64,000 nt of DNA from 73-13 sp035556075 (GTDB lineage Bacteria; Actinomycetota; Actinomycetes; Actinomycetales; Microbacteriaceae). The stretch lies in contig DATMFQ010000006.1 in the NCBI GenBank assembly GCA_035556075.1, positions 138,423 through 202,422 of the forward strand, read 5' to 3'. Both the position numbers and the translations under genes were made by a program. This document shows, one piece after another, positions 52,166-60,810 of the stretch. Each line of letters starts with the position of its first letter. Position 1 is the first letter of the stretch. Below the pieces are notes generated by a model. The model was not told where the DNA came from and did not search any database. It saw only the letters and a program-made list of their open reading frames with translations.

Positions 52166-54198
52166 GCGAGCAGCAGCCTCCAGTGTCGGAGCAACCGCAG
52201 CCCGTCGACGGGACGGGCGCTGCCGCGCAGCCGACGAGCCCCGCGCCCGGCGCGAATCGCACCATCCAGGAGGGGCGCCGCGGTGCCCCGCACGGGCCCA
52301 TGGGGGCGATGGGGATGCCGGCGGAGAAGGCGATGGCGTTCTGGCCCTCCGCACGACGCCTCCTGGGCCGGTTGCGCCCCTATCGTCTCCTCCTCGGCGT
52401 CACGATCGTGCTCGCCGCGGTGAGCACGGCACTCATGGTGACCGGGCCGAAGCTGCTCGGTGAGGCGACGAACGTCATCTTCTCCGGCGTGATCTCGAAG
52501 GGCATCCCCGCGGGGATGACGAAGGACGAGGTCATCGCCGCGATGCGGGCGAATGGCCAGGACCAGCAGGCCGACATGATCTCCACGATGGTGATCACCC
52601 CGGGTCAGGGCATCGACTTCGAGGCGCTGCACACCTGGCTGCTCGTCGCCCTCGCCGTCTACGTCATCGGCTCGCTGCTCGGCTGGATCCAGGCGCTCAT
52701 CCTCAACCGCGTCGTGCAGCGCGTCGCCTACGGCCTCCGCGAGGAGGTCGAGCTCAAGCTCCACAAACTGCCCCTGAAGTACTTCGACGGGATGGCGCGC
52801 GGCGAGCTGCTCAGCCGCGTGACCAACGACGTCGACAATGTGCAGCAGAGCCTCAACCAGACGCTGTCGCAGATCCTCAATTCGCTGCTCATGGTCGTCG
52901 GTGTCGTCATCATGATGTGCACGATCTCCTGGCAGCTCGCGATCATCGCCCTCGTGACGGTGCCGCTGACGGCGGTCGTCGCCGGGCTCATCGCCAAGCG
53001 CTCCCAGCCGCTCTTCGTCGAGCAGTGGACGCGCACCGGCCGACTGAATGCGCAGGTCGAGGAGGGCTACACCGGCCACGCGCTCGTCAAGACCTTCGGC
53101 CGGCAGCGTGAGGTCGTCGAGCGATTCCGCGAGGAGAACGAGGCGATGTACCGGGCGAGCTTCGGCGCCCAGTTCGTGTCGGGCATCATCATGCCCGCGA
53201 CGATGTTCATCAGCAATCTCGTGTACGTCGTCATCGCGGTTGTCGGCGGCGTCTTCGTCGCGGGCGGGACCATGTCGCTCGGCGGCGTCCAAGCATTCAT
53301 CCAGTACTCGCGGCAGCTCGGCCAGCCGCTGTCGCAGCTCGGCTCCATGGTCAACCTGCTGCAGTCCGGGGTCGCATCAGCGGAGCGGGTCTTCGACCTG
53401 CTCGACGCGGCGGAGCAGCGGCCGGACCCGGTGAACCCCGAGTCGCCGCCCGCCGATGCGGCCGAGCTCGCGTTCGACGACGTCGACTTCGACTACGAGG
53501 CGGACAAGCCGCTCATCCGCGACCTGACGCTCGCGGCAGCTCCCGGCAGCACGGTCGCGATCGTCGGTCCGACCGGCGCCGGGAAGTCGACGCTTGTCAA
53601 CCTGCTCATGCGCTTCTACGAGGTCGACGACGGCCGGATCCTGCTCGGCGGGGTCGATGTCGCCGACATGACGCGCGACGATCTGCGTGGGCGCACCGGC
53701 ATGGTGCTGCAGGACACGTGGCTGTTCACCGGCACGATCCGGGAGAACATCCGCTATGGCCGACCCGACGCGAGCGACGAGGAGGTCGTCGAGGCGGCGA
53801 GAGCGGCGTACGTCGACCACTTCGTCGCGGCGCTGCCGGACGGCTATGACACGGTCCTCGCGGACGAGGGGGACAACGTCTCAGCGGGCCAGAAGCAGCT
53901 CATCACCATCGCCCGGGCGGTCCTCGCCGACCCAAGGATCCTCATCCTCGACGAGGCGACGAGCTCGGTCGACACGCGGACCGAGCTGCTCATCCAGCGG
54001 GCGATGGCGGAACTGCGGGTCGACCGGACGAGTTTCGTCATCGCGCACCGGCTCTCGACGATTCGTGACGCGCACCTCATCCTGGTCATGGAGGACGGCC
54101 GCATCGTCGAGCAGGGCGACCACGACTCGCTCGTCGCGGCGGACGGCGCCTACGCCCGCCTCTACCGATCCCAGTTCGAGCGGGCGGCGACGGAGTAG
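52162..54198 (+). CDS. heterodimeric ABC exporter, subunit with consensus nucleotide site
   Basis: A partner half-transporter of 678 residues. About 55 disordered residues (Pro/Gln/Ala-rich) and a GRRGAPHGPMGAMG segment precede six membrane helices. The first extracellular loop (about residues 100-150) is enlarged. Walker A PTGAGKST, signature VSAGQKQL (deviant) and Walker B ILILDEATSSVD (canonical Glu) complement the first subunit: one site is intact and the other degenerate. The gene ends in a strong terminator. Confidence 0.88.
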   Translation: MSEQQPPVSEQPQPVDGTGAAAQPTSPAPGANRTIQEGRRGAPHGPMGAMGMPAEKAMAFWPSARRLLGRLRPYRLLLGVTIVLAAVSTALMVTGPKLLGEATNVIFSGVISKGIPAGMTKDEVIAAMRANGQDQQADMISTMVITPGQGIDFEALHTWLLVALAVYVIGSLLGWIQALILNRVVQRVAYGLREEVELKLHKLPLKYFDGMARGELLSRVTNDVDNVQQSLNQTLSQILNSLLMVVGVVIMMCTISWQLAIIALVTVPLTAVVAGLIAKRSQPLFVEQWTRTGRLNAQVEEGYTGHALVKTFGRQREVVERFREENEAMYRASFGAQFVSGIIMPATMFISNLVYVVIAVVGGVFVAGGTMSLGGVQAFIQYSRQLGQPLSQLGSMVNLLQSGVASAERVFDLLDAAEQRPDPVNPESPPADAAELAFDDVDFDYEADKPLIRDLTLAAAPGSTVAIVGPTGAGKSTLVNLLMRFYEVDDGRILLGGVDVADMTRDDLRGRTGMVLQDTWLFTGTIRENIRYGRPDASDEEVVEAARAAYVDHFVAALPDGYDTVLADEGDNVSAGQKQLITIARAVLADPRILILDEATSSVDTRTELLIQRAMAELRVDRTSFVIAHRLSTIRDAHLILVMEDGRIVEQGDHDSLVAADGAYARLYRSQFERAATE

Positions 54199-54226
54199 GG
54201 CCGCCGACCGGAGTGGTCGACGGCCC
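54198..54226. terminator. bidirectional hairpin terminator between the ABC exporter and yceI
   Basis: GGGCCGCCGACC (54198-54209) and GGTCGACGGCCC (54215-54226) pair over 12 bp with one mismatch around a 5-nt loop, at the 3' ends of convergent genes. Confidence 0.7.
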
Positions 54227-54245
54227 TTGCTGCGGGTCGGGCGGG

Positions 54246-54821
54246 TCAGTCCTGGAGGACGACCTGCAGGTCGAAGTCGAGGGTGATCTCGTCGCCGAGC
54301 ATGAGCCCGCCGGCCTCGAGCGGCGCGTTCCAGGCGACGCCGAAGTCGAGGCGGTTGAGCTTGCCGCGCACGGTCGCCGCCGCGTGGAGCGCGCCGTCGC
54401 CGCCGCGGTTCATGCCGCCGAACTCGCCTCTCAGGATGACCTCCTTCGTCACGCCGCGCAGCGTGAGGTCGCCGGTCACCGTGAACTCCTCCGGGGTGCC
54501 GGTGATCGACCGGGACACGTAGGTCGCGGTCGGGTGCTCCTCGATGAGGAAGAAGTCGTTCGTCTTGAGGTGGCCGTCGCGCATCTCGTTGTTCGTGTCG
54601 ATCGAGGCCATGTCGATCGTCGCCGTGATCGTCGAGTCCGCGAGCCGCTCCGTGGCCTCGATCGTGACATCGAAGCTGCGGAAGAAGCCGCGAACCTTCG
54701 AGATCGCGAGGTGGCGGACGGTGAACGAGAGCTCCGAGTGGGCAGGGTCGAGCTTCCAGGTGCCGACGGTGGACTCGGTGTGGAGAGGAGTGGCAATGGT
54801 CATGTGAGGGGACAAGTCCAT
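54246..54821 (-). CDS. YceI-family lipocalin-like protein
   Basis: A protein of 191 residues with the YceI beta-barrel: WKLDPAHSELSFTVRHL at the start, TDLTLRG-type repeats (TGDLTLRGVTKEV) and a final VxLxF strand. The family binds isoprenoid-type lipids. There is no signal peptide, so a cytosolic form. The ATG at 54821 lies 8 nt from TAACTT (leaderless type); the ATG at 54803 (MTIATPL) is an alternative. Confidence 0.85.
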   Translation of the reverse strand: MDLSPHMTIATPLHTESTVGTWKLDPAHSELSFTVRHLAISKVRGFFRSFDVTIEATERLADSTITATIDMASIDTNNEMRDGHLKTNDFFLIEEHPTATYVSRSITGTPEEFTVTGDLTLRGVTKEVILRGEFGGMNRGGDGALHAAATVRGKLNRLDFGVAWNAPLEAGGLMLGDEITLDFDLQVVLQD

Positions 54822-54897
54822 GCGTTCGCAAGTTATTCCCGATTGGGAGGAATGCGCGGGCACCTTTGGTCGCGCACAGCACCCCGCCCGTCGGGCA

Positions 54898-54909
54898 TAG
54901 CCTGGCCGT
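54898..54909 (+). promoter_or_regulatory. leaderless-type promoter of the LLM oxidoreductase
   Basis: TAGCCT (54898-54903) and 6 nt to the ATG at 54910. Confidence 0.45.
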
Positions 54910-55902
54910 ATGCGTTTTGGACTGTTCATCCCCCAGGGCTGGCGACTCACCTTCGTCGACATCGACCCCGCTGAGCAGTGGCCGCTCATGCGGCGACTCG
55001 TCCAGCAGGCGGATCAGGAGGCGTGGGAATCGATCTGGGTCTTCGACCACTTCCACACCGTCCCGCAGCCGACGACCGAGGCGACGCACGAGGCGTGGAC
55101 GCTCATGTCCGCATTCGCCGCGGTGACGGACCGGGTGCGTATCGGCCAGATGTGCACCTGCATGTCGTACCGCAACCCCGCCTACCTCGCGAAGGTCGCC
55201 GCGACGGTCGACCACGTCTCCGCCGGTCGCCTCGAGATGGGCATCGGCGGCGGCTGGTATGAGCACGAGTTCCGGGCGTACGGCTATGGCTTCCCGAGCA
55301 TCAAGGAGCGGCTCGGCCGCCTCCGCGAGGGGGTCGAGATCTTCCGCCAGGCCTGGACGAACGGGGTGGCAACGCTCGACGGCCAGTACTACCAGGTCGA
55401 CGGTGCGATCTGCCGCCCGCTGCCGCTACAGGACGGCGGCATCCCGATCTGGGTGGCGGGTGGCGGGGAGCGGGTGACGCTGCGGATCGCGGCGCAGTAC
55501 GCCGACTACACGAACTACAACGGGCTCGACCTCGACGTCTGGGCGCAGAAGACCGCGCTGCTCAAGGCGCACTGCGACGACCTCGGCCGAGATTTCGGCG
55601 CGATCACGAAGTCCGCGAACGCGCACATCATCATCGGCGACACGGAGGCGGAGGTGGCCGAGCGGATCGACTTCGTCGAGGCGAAGACCGCGAAGGTCAT
55701 CGGCGCCGAGGCCGCCGCGAAGCACGTGCGGGACTATCGCGACGGCACGCAGCTCGTCGGCACACTCGAGCAGGTCGCCGAGCGGGTCGCCGCGATGCGT
55801 GCCGCGGGCGTCGAGTACCTCATCGCCCTCTCGCCAGAGCAGGCGTGGGACCGGACTACGGTCGAGCGCTTCGAGCGGGAGATCATGCCCGCGTTCCGCT
55901 GA
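54910..55902 (+). CDS. LLM-class (luciferase-like) F420-dependent oxidoreductase
   Basis: A TIM-barrel protein of 330 residues. The N-terminus MRFGLFIPQG, WVFDHFH and the GIGGGWYEHEF loop are typical of F420-dependent LLM enzymes; FMN cannot be excluded. Substrates of this actinobacterial group are largely unknown. It is followed by a long gap only for the PP2C leader and stands as a single transcription unit. Confidence 0.82.
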   Translation: MRFGLFIPQGWRLTFVDIDPAEQWPLMRRLVQQADQEAWESIWVFDHFHTVPQPTTEATHEAWTLMSAFAAVTDRVRIGQMCTCMSYRNPAYLAKVAATVDHVSAGRLEMGIGGGWYEHEFRAYGYGFPSIKERLGRLREGVEIFRQAWTNGVATLDGQYYQVDGAICRPLPLQDGGIPIWVAGGGERVTLRIAAQYADYTNYNGLDLDVWAQKTALLKAHCDDLGRDFGAITKSANAHIIIGDTEAEVAERIDFVEAKTAKVIGAEAAAKHVRDYRDGTQLVGTLEQVAERVAAMRAAGVEYLIALSPEQAWDRTTVERFEREIMPAFR

Positions 55903-55950
55903 ACCGGGGCGAGCGCCCCATCCGCGAGGAATGTGGTCGGCACGCGCCAG

Positions 55951-55956
55951 TAGAAT
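55951..55956 (+). promoter_or_regulatory. candidate -10 box for the PP2C gene
   Basis: TAGAAT at 55951-55956 gives a leader of about 50 nt with a small GC hairpin before the AAGGAG site. No clear -35. Confidence 0.35.
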
Positions 55957-56013
55957 TGACCCTCGCGCGCCCGCGCGGAGCCGTCCGTCAGCGTGTGTCA
56001 GCTAAGGAGCCCG

Positions 56014-56823
56014 GTGACGCAGATCGTCAGCCAGAAGCGCACCCGCCGATTCGTGGTGGGGGCGTCGGCGGCGCTCGAGCTGCGCTGGGCGGGGGCCAGT
56101 GACATCGGGCAGAAACGCGCGATCAACGAAGACAGCCTGGTCGCTCTCCCGGGCCTCATTGCGGTGGCCGACGGCCTCGGTGGGCACTCCGCGGGTGACG
56201 TCGCGAGCTCCGCCGCCGCGCACCGACTCGCCGCGGTGGCGAAGGCTCGCGCGAAGTCGGACTGGGTGCAGGACCCCGCCGAGATCGTCCGGGCCTTCGC
56301 GGAGGCCTCGGACGAGATCCTGCTCGGCAGCGCCGGGACGGCCTCCGGCAGCGGCACGACCGTCTCCGGGTTCGCCGTCGTCGCGCGCGAGGGGCGGGCG
56401 GTGCTGTTCGTTTTCAACATCGGGGACTCCCGCGTGTACCGCTGGCGGGGCGGCGAGCTGACCCAGCTGACGGTCGACCACTCGTACGTGCAGGAACTCG
56501 TCGACGCCGGGCAGCTCCCGGCGGAGCTCGCCGAATTGCATCCCGACGCGAACATCATCACCCGTGCCCTCGGCTTCGGTGAGGTGCCGCCGCACGACAG
56601 CTGGTTCGTCGAGCCGGCCACCGGCGACCGCTACCTCGTGTGCACCGATGGGCTGACCCGCGAGGTGTCCACCGGGCGGATCGCCGAGCTGCTCGCCGCG
56701 GGCGACGAGCCGCAGCCCACCGCGGCAGCGCTCATCGCCGCCGCGAACGAGGCGGGTGGTCGGGACAACATCACGGTCGCCGTCGTCGACGTCCTCGCGG
56801 CGCCCGGGCCTGCCGCTGATTAG
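56014..56823 (+). CDS. PP2C-family serine/threonine protein phosphatase
   Basis: A protein of 269 residues with the metal-binding PP2C motifs RAINEDS, VADGLGGHSAGDVAS, GDSRVYRWR, CTDGLT and GGRDNITV. There is no membrane segment. It would reverse Ser/Thr phosphorylation; no kinase gene is adjacent, unlike the pstP-pknB locus. GTG at 56014 has AAGGAG 5 nt upstream. Its stop overlaps the stop of the convergent ald gene. Confidence 0.88.
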   Translation: MTQIVSQKRTRRFVVGASAALELRWAGASDIGQKRAINEDSLVALPGLIAVADGLGGHSAGDVASSAAAHRLAAVAKARAKSDWVQDPAEIVRAFAEASDEILLGSAGTASGSGTTVSGFAVVAREGRAVLFVFNIGDSRVYRWRGGELTQLTVDHSYVQELVDAGQLPAELAELHPDANIITRALGFGEVPPHDSWFVEPATGDRYLVCTDGLTREVSTGRIAELLAAGDEPQPTAAALIAAANEAGGRDNITVAVVDVLAAPGPAAD

Positions 56824-57935
56824 CCGAGGACTTCCTCCAGCTCCACGGCATCGAGCCCGAGCGCGGCGGCGACCGGCGCGTTGACGACGTGGCCCGCGTG
56901 CGTGTTGAGCCCGAGCGCGAGGGCTGGGTCGGCGCGCATCGCGTCGCGCCAGCCGCGGGAGGCGAGTGCGCGGACGTACGGGAGCGTCGCATTCGTCAGA
57001 CCGAAGGTCGAGGTGACGGGGACCGCGCCTGGCATGTTTGTCACGCAGTAGAAGAGCGAGTCGGCGACGGTGAACGTCGGCGCCTCGTGCGTCGTCGGGC
57101 GCGAGGGCGCGAAGCAGCCACCCTGGTCGATTGCGATGTCGACGAGCACGCTGCCGGGCTTCATGTGCTCGATGTGCTCCTGCGTCACGAGTTTCGGGGC
57201 TCGGGCGCCCGGGATGAGCACCGAGCCGATGACGAGGTCGGCGTCGAGCACCGCGCGCTCGATCTCGTAGGCGTTCGAGGCAAGCGTCTGCACGCGCCCG
57301 TGGTGGATGGTGTCGATCTCCCGCAGTCGAGCGAGATTCGTGTCGAGGACGGTGACCCGCGCGCCGAGGCCGAGGGCGACGTCCATGGCGGAGGAGCCGG
57401 CGACCCCCGCGCCGATGATGACGAGATGGGCGGCGTGGGTGCCAGGCACCCCGGGTACGAGCAGGCCGGGGCCGCCCGCCGGCAGCAGCATCGCGTGCGC
57501 GCCGACAATGGGGGCGAGGCGTCCGGCGACCTCCGACATGGGTGCGAGCAGCGGCAGGGAGCGGTCGGGCAGTTGCACGGTCTCGTAGGCGATCGCCGTG
57601 ACCCCGGTGTCGAGGAGCGTGCGGGTGAGGTCTGGCTCGGCGGCCAGGTGGAGGAAGGTGAAGAGCTGCAGGCCCTCCCGCAGCAGCGCGTACTCCGCCG
57701 CGATCGGCTCCTTCACCTTGAGCACGAGTTCGGCCTCGCCCCAGATCGTCGCGGCGGTTGGCGCGATGCGGGCACCAGCGGCGACATATGCCTCGTCAGG
57801 AATGCGGGAGGCAACCCCGGCACCGCGCTCCACGAGGACCTCGTGCCCGGCGCGGACGAGGTCCTGCGCTCCGGCGTGCGTGAGCGCGACCCGGTACTCG
57901 CCGTTCTTGATTTCCTTGGGCACGCCGATTCGCAT
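56820..57935 (-). CDS. ald: alanine dehydrogenase
   Basis: A protein of 371 residues that interconverts alanine and pyruvate with NAD(H). Motifs: MRIGVPKEIKNGEYRVALTP-like start, catalytic Lys/His region (LVLKVKEP, FTFLHLA), and the nucleotide site IGAGVAGSSAMDVA. The ATG at 57935 lies 7 nt from TAAGGT (57948-57943), again leaderless in form. Confidence 0.94.
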   Translation of the reverse strand: MRIGVPKEIKNGEYRVALTHAGAQDLVRAGHEVLVERGAGVASRIPDEAYVAAGARIAPTAATIWGEAELVLKVKEPIAAEYALLREGLQLFTFLHLAAEPDLTRTLLDTGVTAIAYETVQLPDRSLPLLAPMSEVAGRLAPIVGAHAMLLPAGGPGLLVPGVPGTHAAHLVIIGAGVAGSSAMDVALGLGARVTVLDTNLARLREIDTIHHGRVQTLASNAYEIERAVLDADLVIGSVLIPGARAPKLVTQEHIEHMKPGSVLVDIAIDQGGCFAPSRPTTHEAPTFTVADSLFYCVTNMPGAVPVTSTFGLTNATLPYVRALASRGWRDAMRADPALALGLNTHAGHVVNAPVAAALGLDAVELEEVLG

Positions 57936-57948
57936 GCGGTTGACCTTA
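57936..57948 (-). promoter_or_regulatory. leaderless-type promoter of ald
   Basis: TAAGGT on the minus strand (57948-57943) and 7 nt to the ATG. Confidence 0.4.
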
Positions 57949-58037
57949 GCCGCCGCACGATCGTGCGACACCGCCAGGGCCGCGGCTCGTCGCGACGTGA
58001 CGGCGCGCATTCCTCCTCGGCGGGAGAGAATCGCGGC

Positions 58038-58499
58038 ATGGAGCATCGCTATGCACTCGCGCTCGAGTGGCTCGGCAATCTCGGCACCGGCACGTCGGAC
58101 TACCGTGCCTATTCGCGGAGGAATGCGCTGACCGCGCCCGGCAAACTGCACGACATCGCCGGGAGTGCGGATCGCACCTTCCACGGCGATGCCGAGCGGT
58201 GGAATCCGGAGGAGCTCCTCCTCGCGGCCCTCAGCCAATGCCACATGCTGTCCTACCTGCATGTCGCCGTGCAGCACGGCATCGTGGTGTCGGCATACCG
58301 GGACGCACCGGTCGGCGTCCTGACGCAGGAGGGGCAGGGCGGTCGCTTCACCTCGGCGACGCTACGGCCCGTCGTCACGATCTCGGAGGGGGACCCCGCG
58401 ATCGCGGACGAGCTCCATGCCGAAGCGAGTCGGCTGTGCTTCATCGCGAACTCGGTCGCGTTCCCCATCCGGCACGAGGCGACGACGCTCACAGCTTGA
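58038..58499 (+). CDS. OsmC/Ohr-family protein
   Basis: A protein of 153 residues. The two cysteines that form the thiol peroxidase centre of OsmC/Ohr lie in SQCHMLSYL (near residue 67) and RLCFIANS (near 135). It probably reduces organic hydroperoxides. A GAGAAT box lies 6 nt before the ATG, which sets the start; the frame is open far upstream over ald. Confidence 0.85.
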   Translation: MEHRYALALEWLGNLGTGTSDYRAYSRRNALTAPGKLHDIAGSADRTFHGDAERWNPEELLLAALSQCHMLSYLHVAVQHGIVVSAYRDAPVGVLTQEGQGGRFTSATLRPVVTISEGDPAIADELHAEASRLCFIANSVAFPIRHEATTLTA

Positions 58500-58515
58500 C
58501 CATGGGTGGCGCCCG

Positions 58516-58527
58516 TAGGCTCACGGG
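58516..58527 (+). promoter_or_regulatory. leaderless-type promoter of the FKBP gene
   Basis: TAGGCT (58516-58521) and 6 nt to the GTG at 58528. Confidence 0.45.
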
Positions 58528-59505
58528 GTGCAACGCAAGCCCGCCTCACTGACCGCAGCGGTCCTCACCGCTGGTGCCCTCGTCCTCGGCCTCGCCGCCT
58601 GCGCTCCGCAGGGCGACGGCCCCTCGGGTGCGCAGTGCACGCCCGCCGGCCCGGTGTCCGATGGCATCCAGGTGACGGGGGAGTTCGGCGGCGAGCTGCG
58701 TCTCGACCTCGGCGACCCGATCAGCGTGACCGACATTCAGCGCAGCGTCGCCATCCAGGGGACCGGCGACGGCGCCGAGGCAGGCCAGACGGTCAACGCC
58801 TACTACACCGTCTTCGACGGGACGAGCGGGGAGGTGCTCGAGCGCGGCAGTGACGTCGCGGACGGCGCTGTGCCGTTCCTCAACGACGAGTCGCTGTACT
58901 CCGCGGGTGTCGTCGCGGCGCTCACCTGCTCGACCGACGGCTCCCGTGTCGTCGCCGCCATGCCCGCGGGCGAGGCCTTCGGGGAGAACGCGACGGCGCT
59001 CGGCCTCACTGCCGAGAGCCCTATCGTGCTCGTCCTCGATGTCGAGACCGTCGAGGACACCGTCGCCCCGGAGGCGACCGGGGCGCCCGAGGCCGAGGTC
59101 GTCGAGCGTGACGCTGCCCTCACGGCCCCGGCGGTCGATCTGAGCGGTGCTGTGCCCGTCGTGACGCTCCCCGAGGCGGCGCCGCCGAGCGATTTCCAGC
59201 TCGAGGTGCTTGAGACCGGTGACGGCGAGGTCGTGCCCGCGGGGGCGACGGTCACGGTCGATTACCACGGCGTCTCGTGGGACACCGGTGAGGTCTTCGA
59301 CTCCTCGTATGCCCGCGGCGCCGCCGCGACCTTCTCCACGGACGGGGTCATCCAGGGCTTCCGTGACGCGCTCGTCGGCCAGCAGGTCGGCGCGACCGTC
59401 ATCGCGACGATCCCGCCGGACCTCGCCTACGGCACTGACCCGACTGCGCATCGCCTCGGCGGTCAGACGCTCGTCTTCGTCGTCCACATCGAGTCGATCG
59501 GCTGA
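58528..59505 (+). CDS. lipoprotein FKBP-type peptidyl-prolyl cis-trans isomerase
   Basis: A protein of 325 residues: signal peptide with lipobox LGLAACAP (Cys near residue 27), a degenerate first FKBP-like domain (about 60-175) and a canonical second FKBP domain (about 235-325, with VDYHGVSWDTGEVFDSS, GVIQGF and PPDLAYG). It would assist folding on the outer face of the membrane. Confidence 0.88.
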   Translation: MQRKPASLTAAVLTAGALVLGLAACAPQGDGPSGAQCTPAGPVSDGIQVTGEFGGELRLDLGDPISVTDIQRSVAIQGTGDGAEAGQTVNAYYTVFDGTSGEVLERGSDVADGAVPFLNDESLYSAGVVAALTCSTDGSRVVAAMPAGEAFGENATALGLTAESPIVLVLDVETVEDTVAPEATGAPEAEVVERDAALTAPAVDLSGAVPVVTLPEAAPPSDFQLEVLETGDGEVVPAGATVTVDYHGVSWDTGEVFDSSYARGAAATFSTDGVIQGFRDALVGQQVGATVIATIPPDLAYGTDPTAHRLGGQTLVFVVHIESIG

Positions 59506-59559
59506 GCCCGCGCGCTGCGCACCGGGCGGACGCCTCGTCGGGTGCGCTGCGCGCGGCGG

Positions 59560-59571
59560 TAGCCTGTGGGG
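59560..59571 (+). promoter_or_regulatory. leaderless-type promoter of dxr
   Basis: TAGCCT (59560-59565) and 6 nt to the ATG at 59572. Confidence 0.45.
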
Positions 59572-60672
59572 ATGCGGCGGGTACTGCTCCTCGGGTCGAC
59601 CGGTTCGATCGGGACGCAGGCGCTCGACGTCATCCGCGCGAACCCGGACCGGTTCCAGGTCGTCGGCCTGGTCGCCGGGACGAATGCGGCGCTGCTGCAC
59701 GACCAGGCCGGTGAGTTCGGCGTGCCTGCGAGCGCGACGGGCCTTGGCGCGGACGCCGCGGTCGCGCTCATCGAGTCGATCGAGGCCGACGTCATCCTCA
59801 ACGGCATCACCGGGGCAGTGGGCCTGGTGCCGACGCTCGCCGCCCTCCGGACTCCCGCATTCCTCGCCCTCGCCAATAAGGAGTCGCTCGTCATCGGCGG
59901 TGAGCTGGTCACGGCGGCGGCCGCACCGGGTCAGCTCGTCGCGGTCGACTCGGAGCACTCCGCGATCGCACAGGCGCTGCGCGCTGGCGCCGCGAGCGAG
60001 GTGCGGCGTCTTGTGCTCACCGCGAGCGGCGGCCCGTTTCGCGGGCGCTCCCGCGACGAGCTCCAGCACGTCACCCCCGCCGAGGCGCTCGCGCACCCGA
60101 CGTGGGACATGGGCCGCATGGTGACGACGAATTCGGCGACGCTCGTCAACAAGGGGCTCGAGGTCATCGAGGCACACCACCTCTTTGGGGTGCCTGTCGA
60201 GCGGATCGACGTCGTCGTGCACCCGCAGTCGATCGTCCACTCGATGGTCGAGTTCGTCGATGGCTCGACGATCGCACAGGCCTCACCGCCCGACATGCGG
60301 CTGCCGATCTCGCTCGGGCTTGGCTGGCCGGAGCGGGTCGCGGGCGTTGGCATGCCGCTCGACTGGTCGACCGCGAGCACGTGGAGCTTCGAGCCGCTCG
60401 ATGATGCGGCCTTTCCCGCGGTCGCGCTTGCGAAACGCGTCGGCGAGGTCGGCGGCACCTCGCCCGCGGTCTTCAACGCGGCGAACGAGGTCGCCGTCGA
60501 GGCCTTCCACACCGGGGTGATCGGCTTCGCCGATATCGTCGACCTCGTCGCGGAGGTCGTCGCCGACCACCGTCCGGAGCCCGGCCCCCTCAGCGTCGAG
60601 CTCGTGCTCGCGGCGGACACCTGGGCACGGGCGGCGGCGGCGCGACGCGTCGGTCGCGGAAGTGGCGGGTGA
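59572..60672 (+). CDS. dxr: 1-deoxy-D-xylulose 5-phosphate reductoisomerase
   Basis: A protein of 366 residues for the second step of the MEP isoprenoid pathway. NADPH site GSTGSIGTQALDVI, substrate/metal segments NKESLVIGGE and VDSEHSAIAQ, and the flexible SGGPFRGRS loop are all present. In most actinobacteria dxr is followed directly by rseP and ispG; here two minus-strand genes intervene. Confidence 0.95.
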   Translation: MRRVLLLGSTGSIGTQALDVIRANPDRFQVVGLVAGTNAALLHDQAGEFGVPASATGLGADAAVALIESIEADVILNGITGAVGLVPTLAALRTPAFLALANKESLVIGGELVTAAAAPGQLVAVDSEHSAIAQALRAGAASEVRRLVLTASGGPFRGRSRDELQHVTPAEALAHPTWDMGRMVTTNSATLVNKGLEVIEAHHLFGVPVERIDVVVHPQSIVHSMVEFVDGSTIAQASPPDMRLPISLGLGWPERVAGVGMPLDWSTASTWSFEPLDDAAFPAVALAKRVGEVGGTSPAVFNAANEVAVEAFHTGVIGFADIVDLVAEVVADHRPEPGPLSVELVLAADTWARAAAARRVGRGSGG

Positions 60673-60727
60673 TTGACCCTGCGGCGGGCAATTGCCGCCC
60701 GTAGACCCGCCACTGGGTGAATCACCC
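60661..60727. terminator. nested inverted repeats at the dxr 3' end
   Basis: AGTGGCGGGT (60661-60670, overlapping the dxr end) and ACCCGCCACT (60705-60714) are perfect 10-bp inverted copies. GCAATTGC lies between them and GGGTGAATCACCC (60715-60727) follows. It is probably a terminator for dxr. The rest of 60673-60810 shows no gene. Confidence 0.5.
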
Positions 60728-60810
60728 GCGCCACTCGCGCGCCCAGCTGGTTGCGTGCCCAGCCGGGGCGTGCGGCGGGCCGCACCACGCGCATTCGTCA
60801 ATGCACTGCG

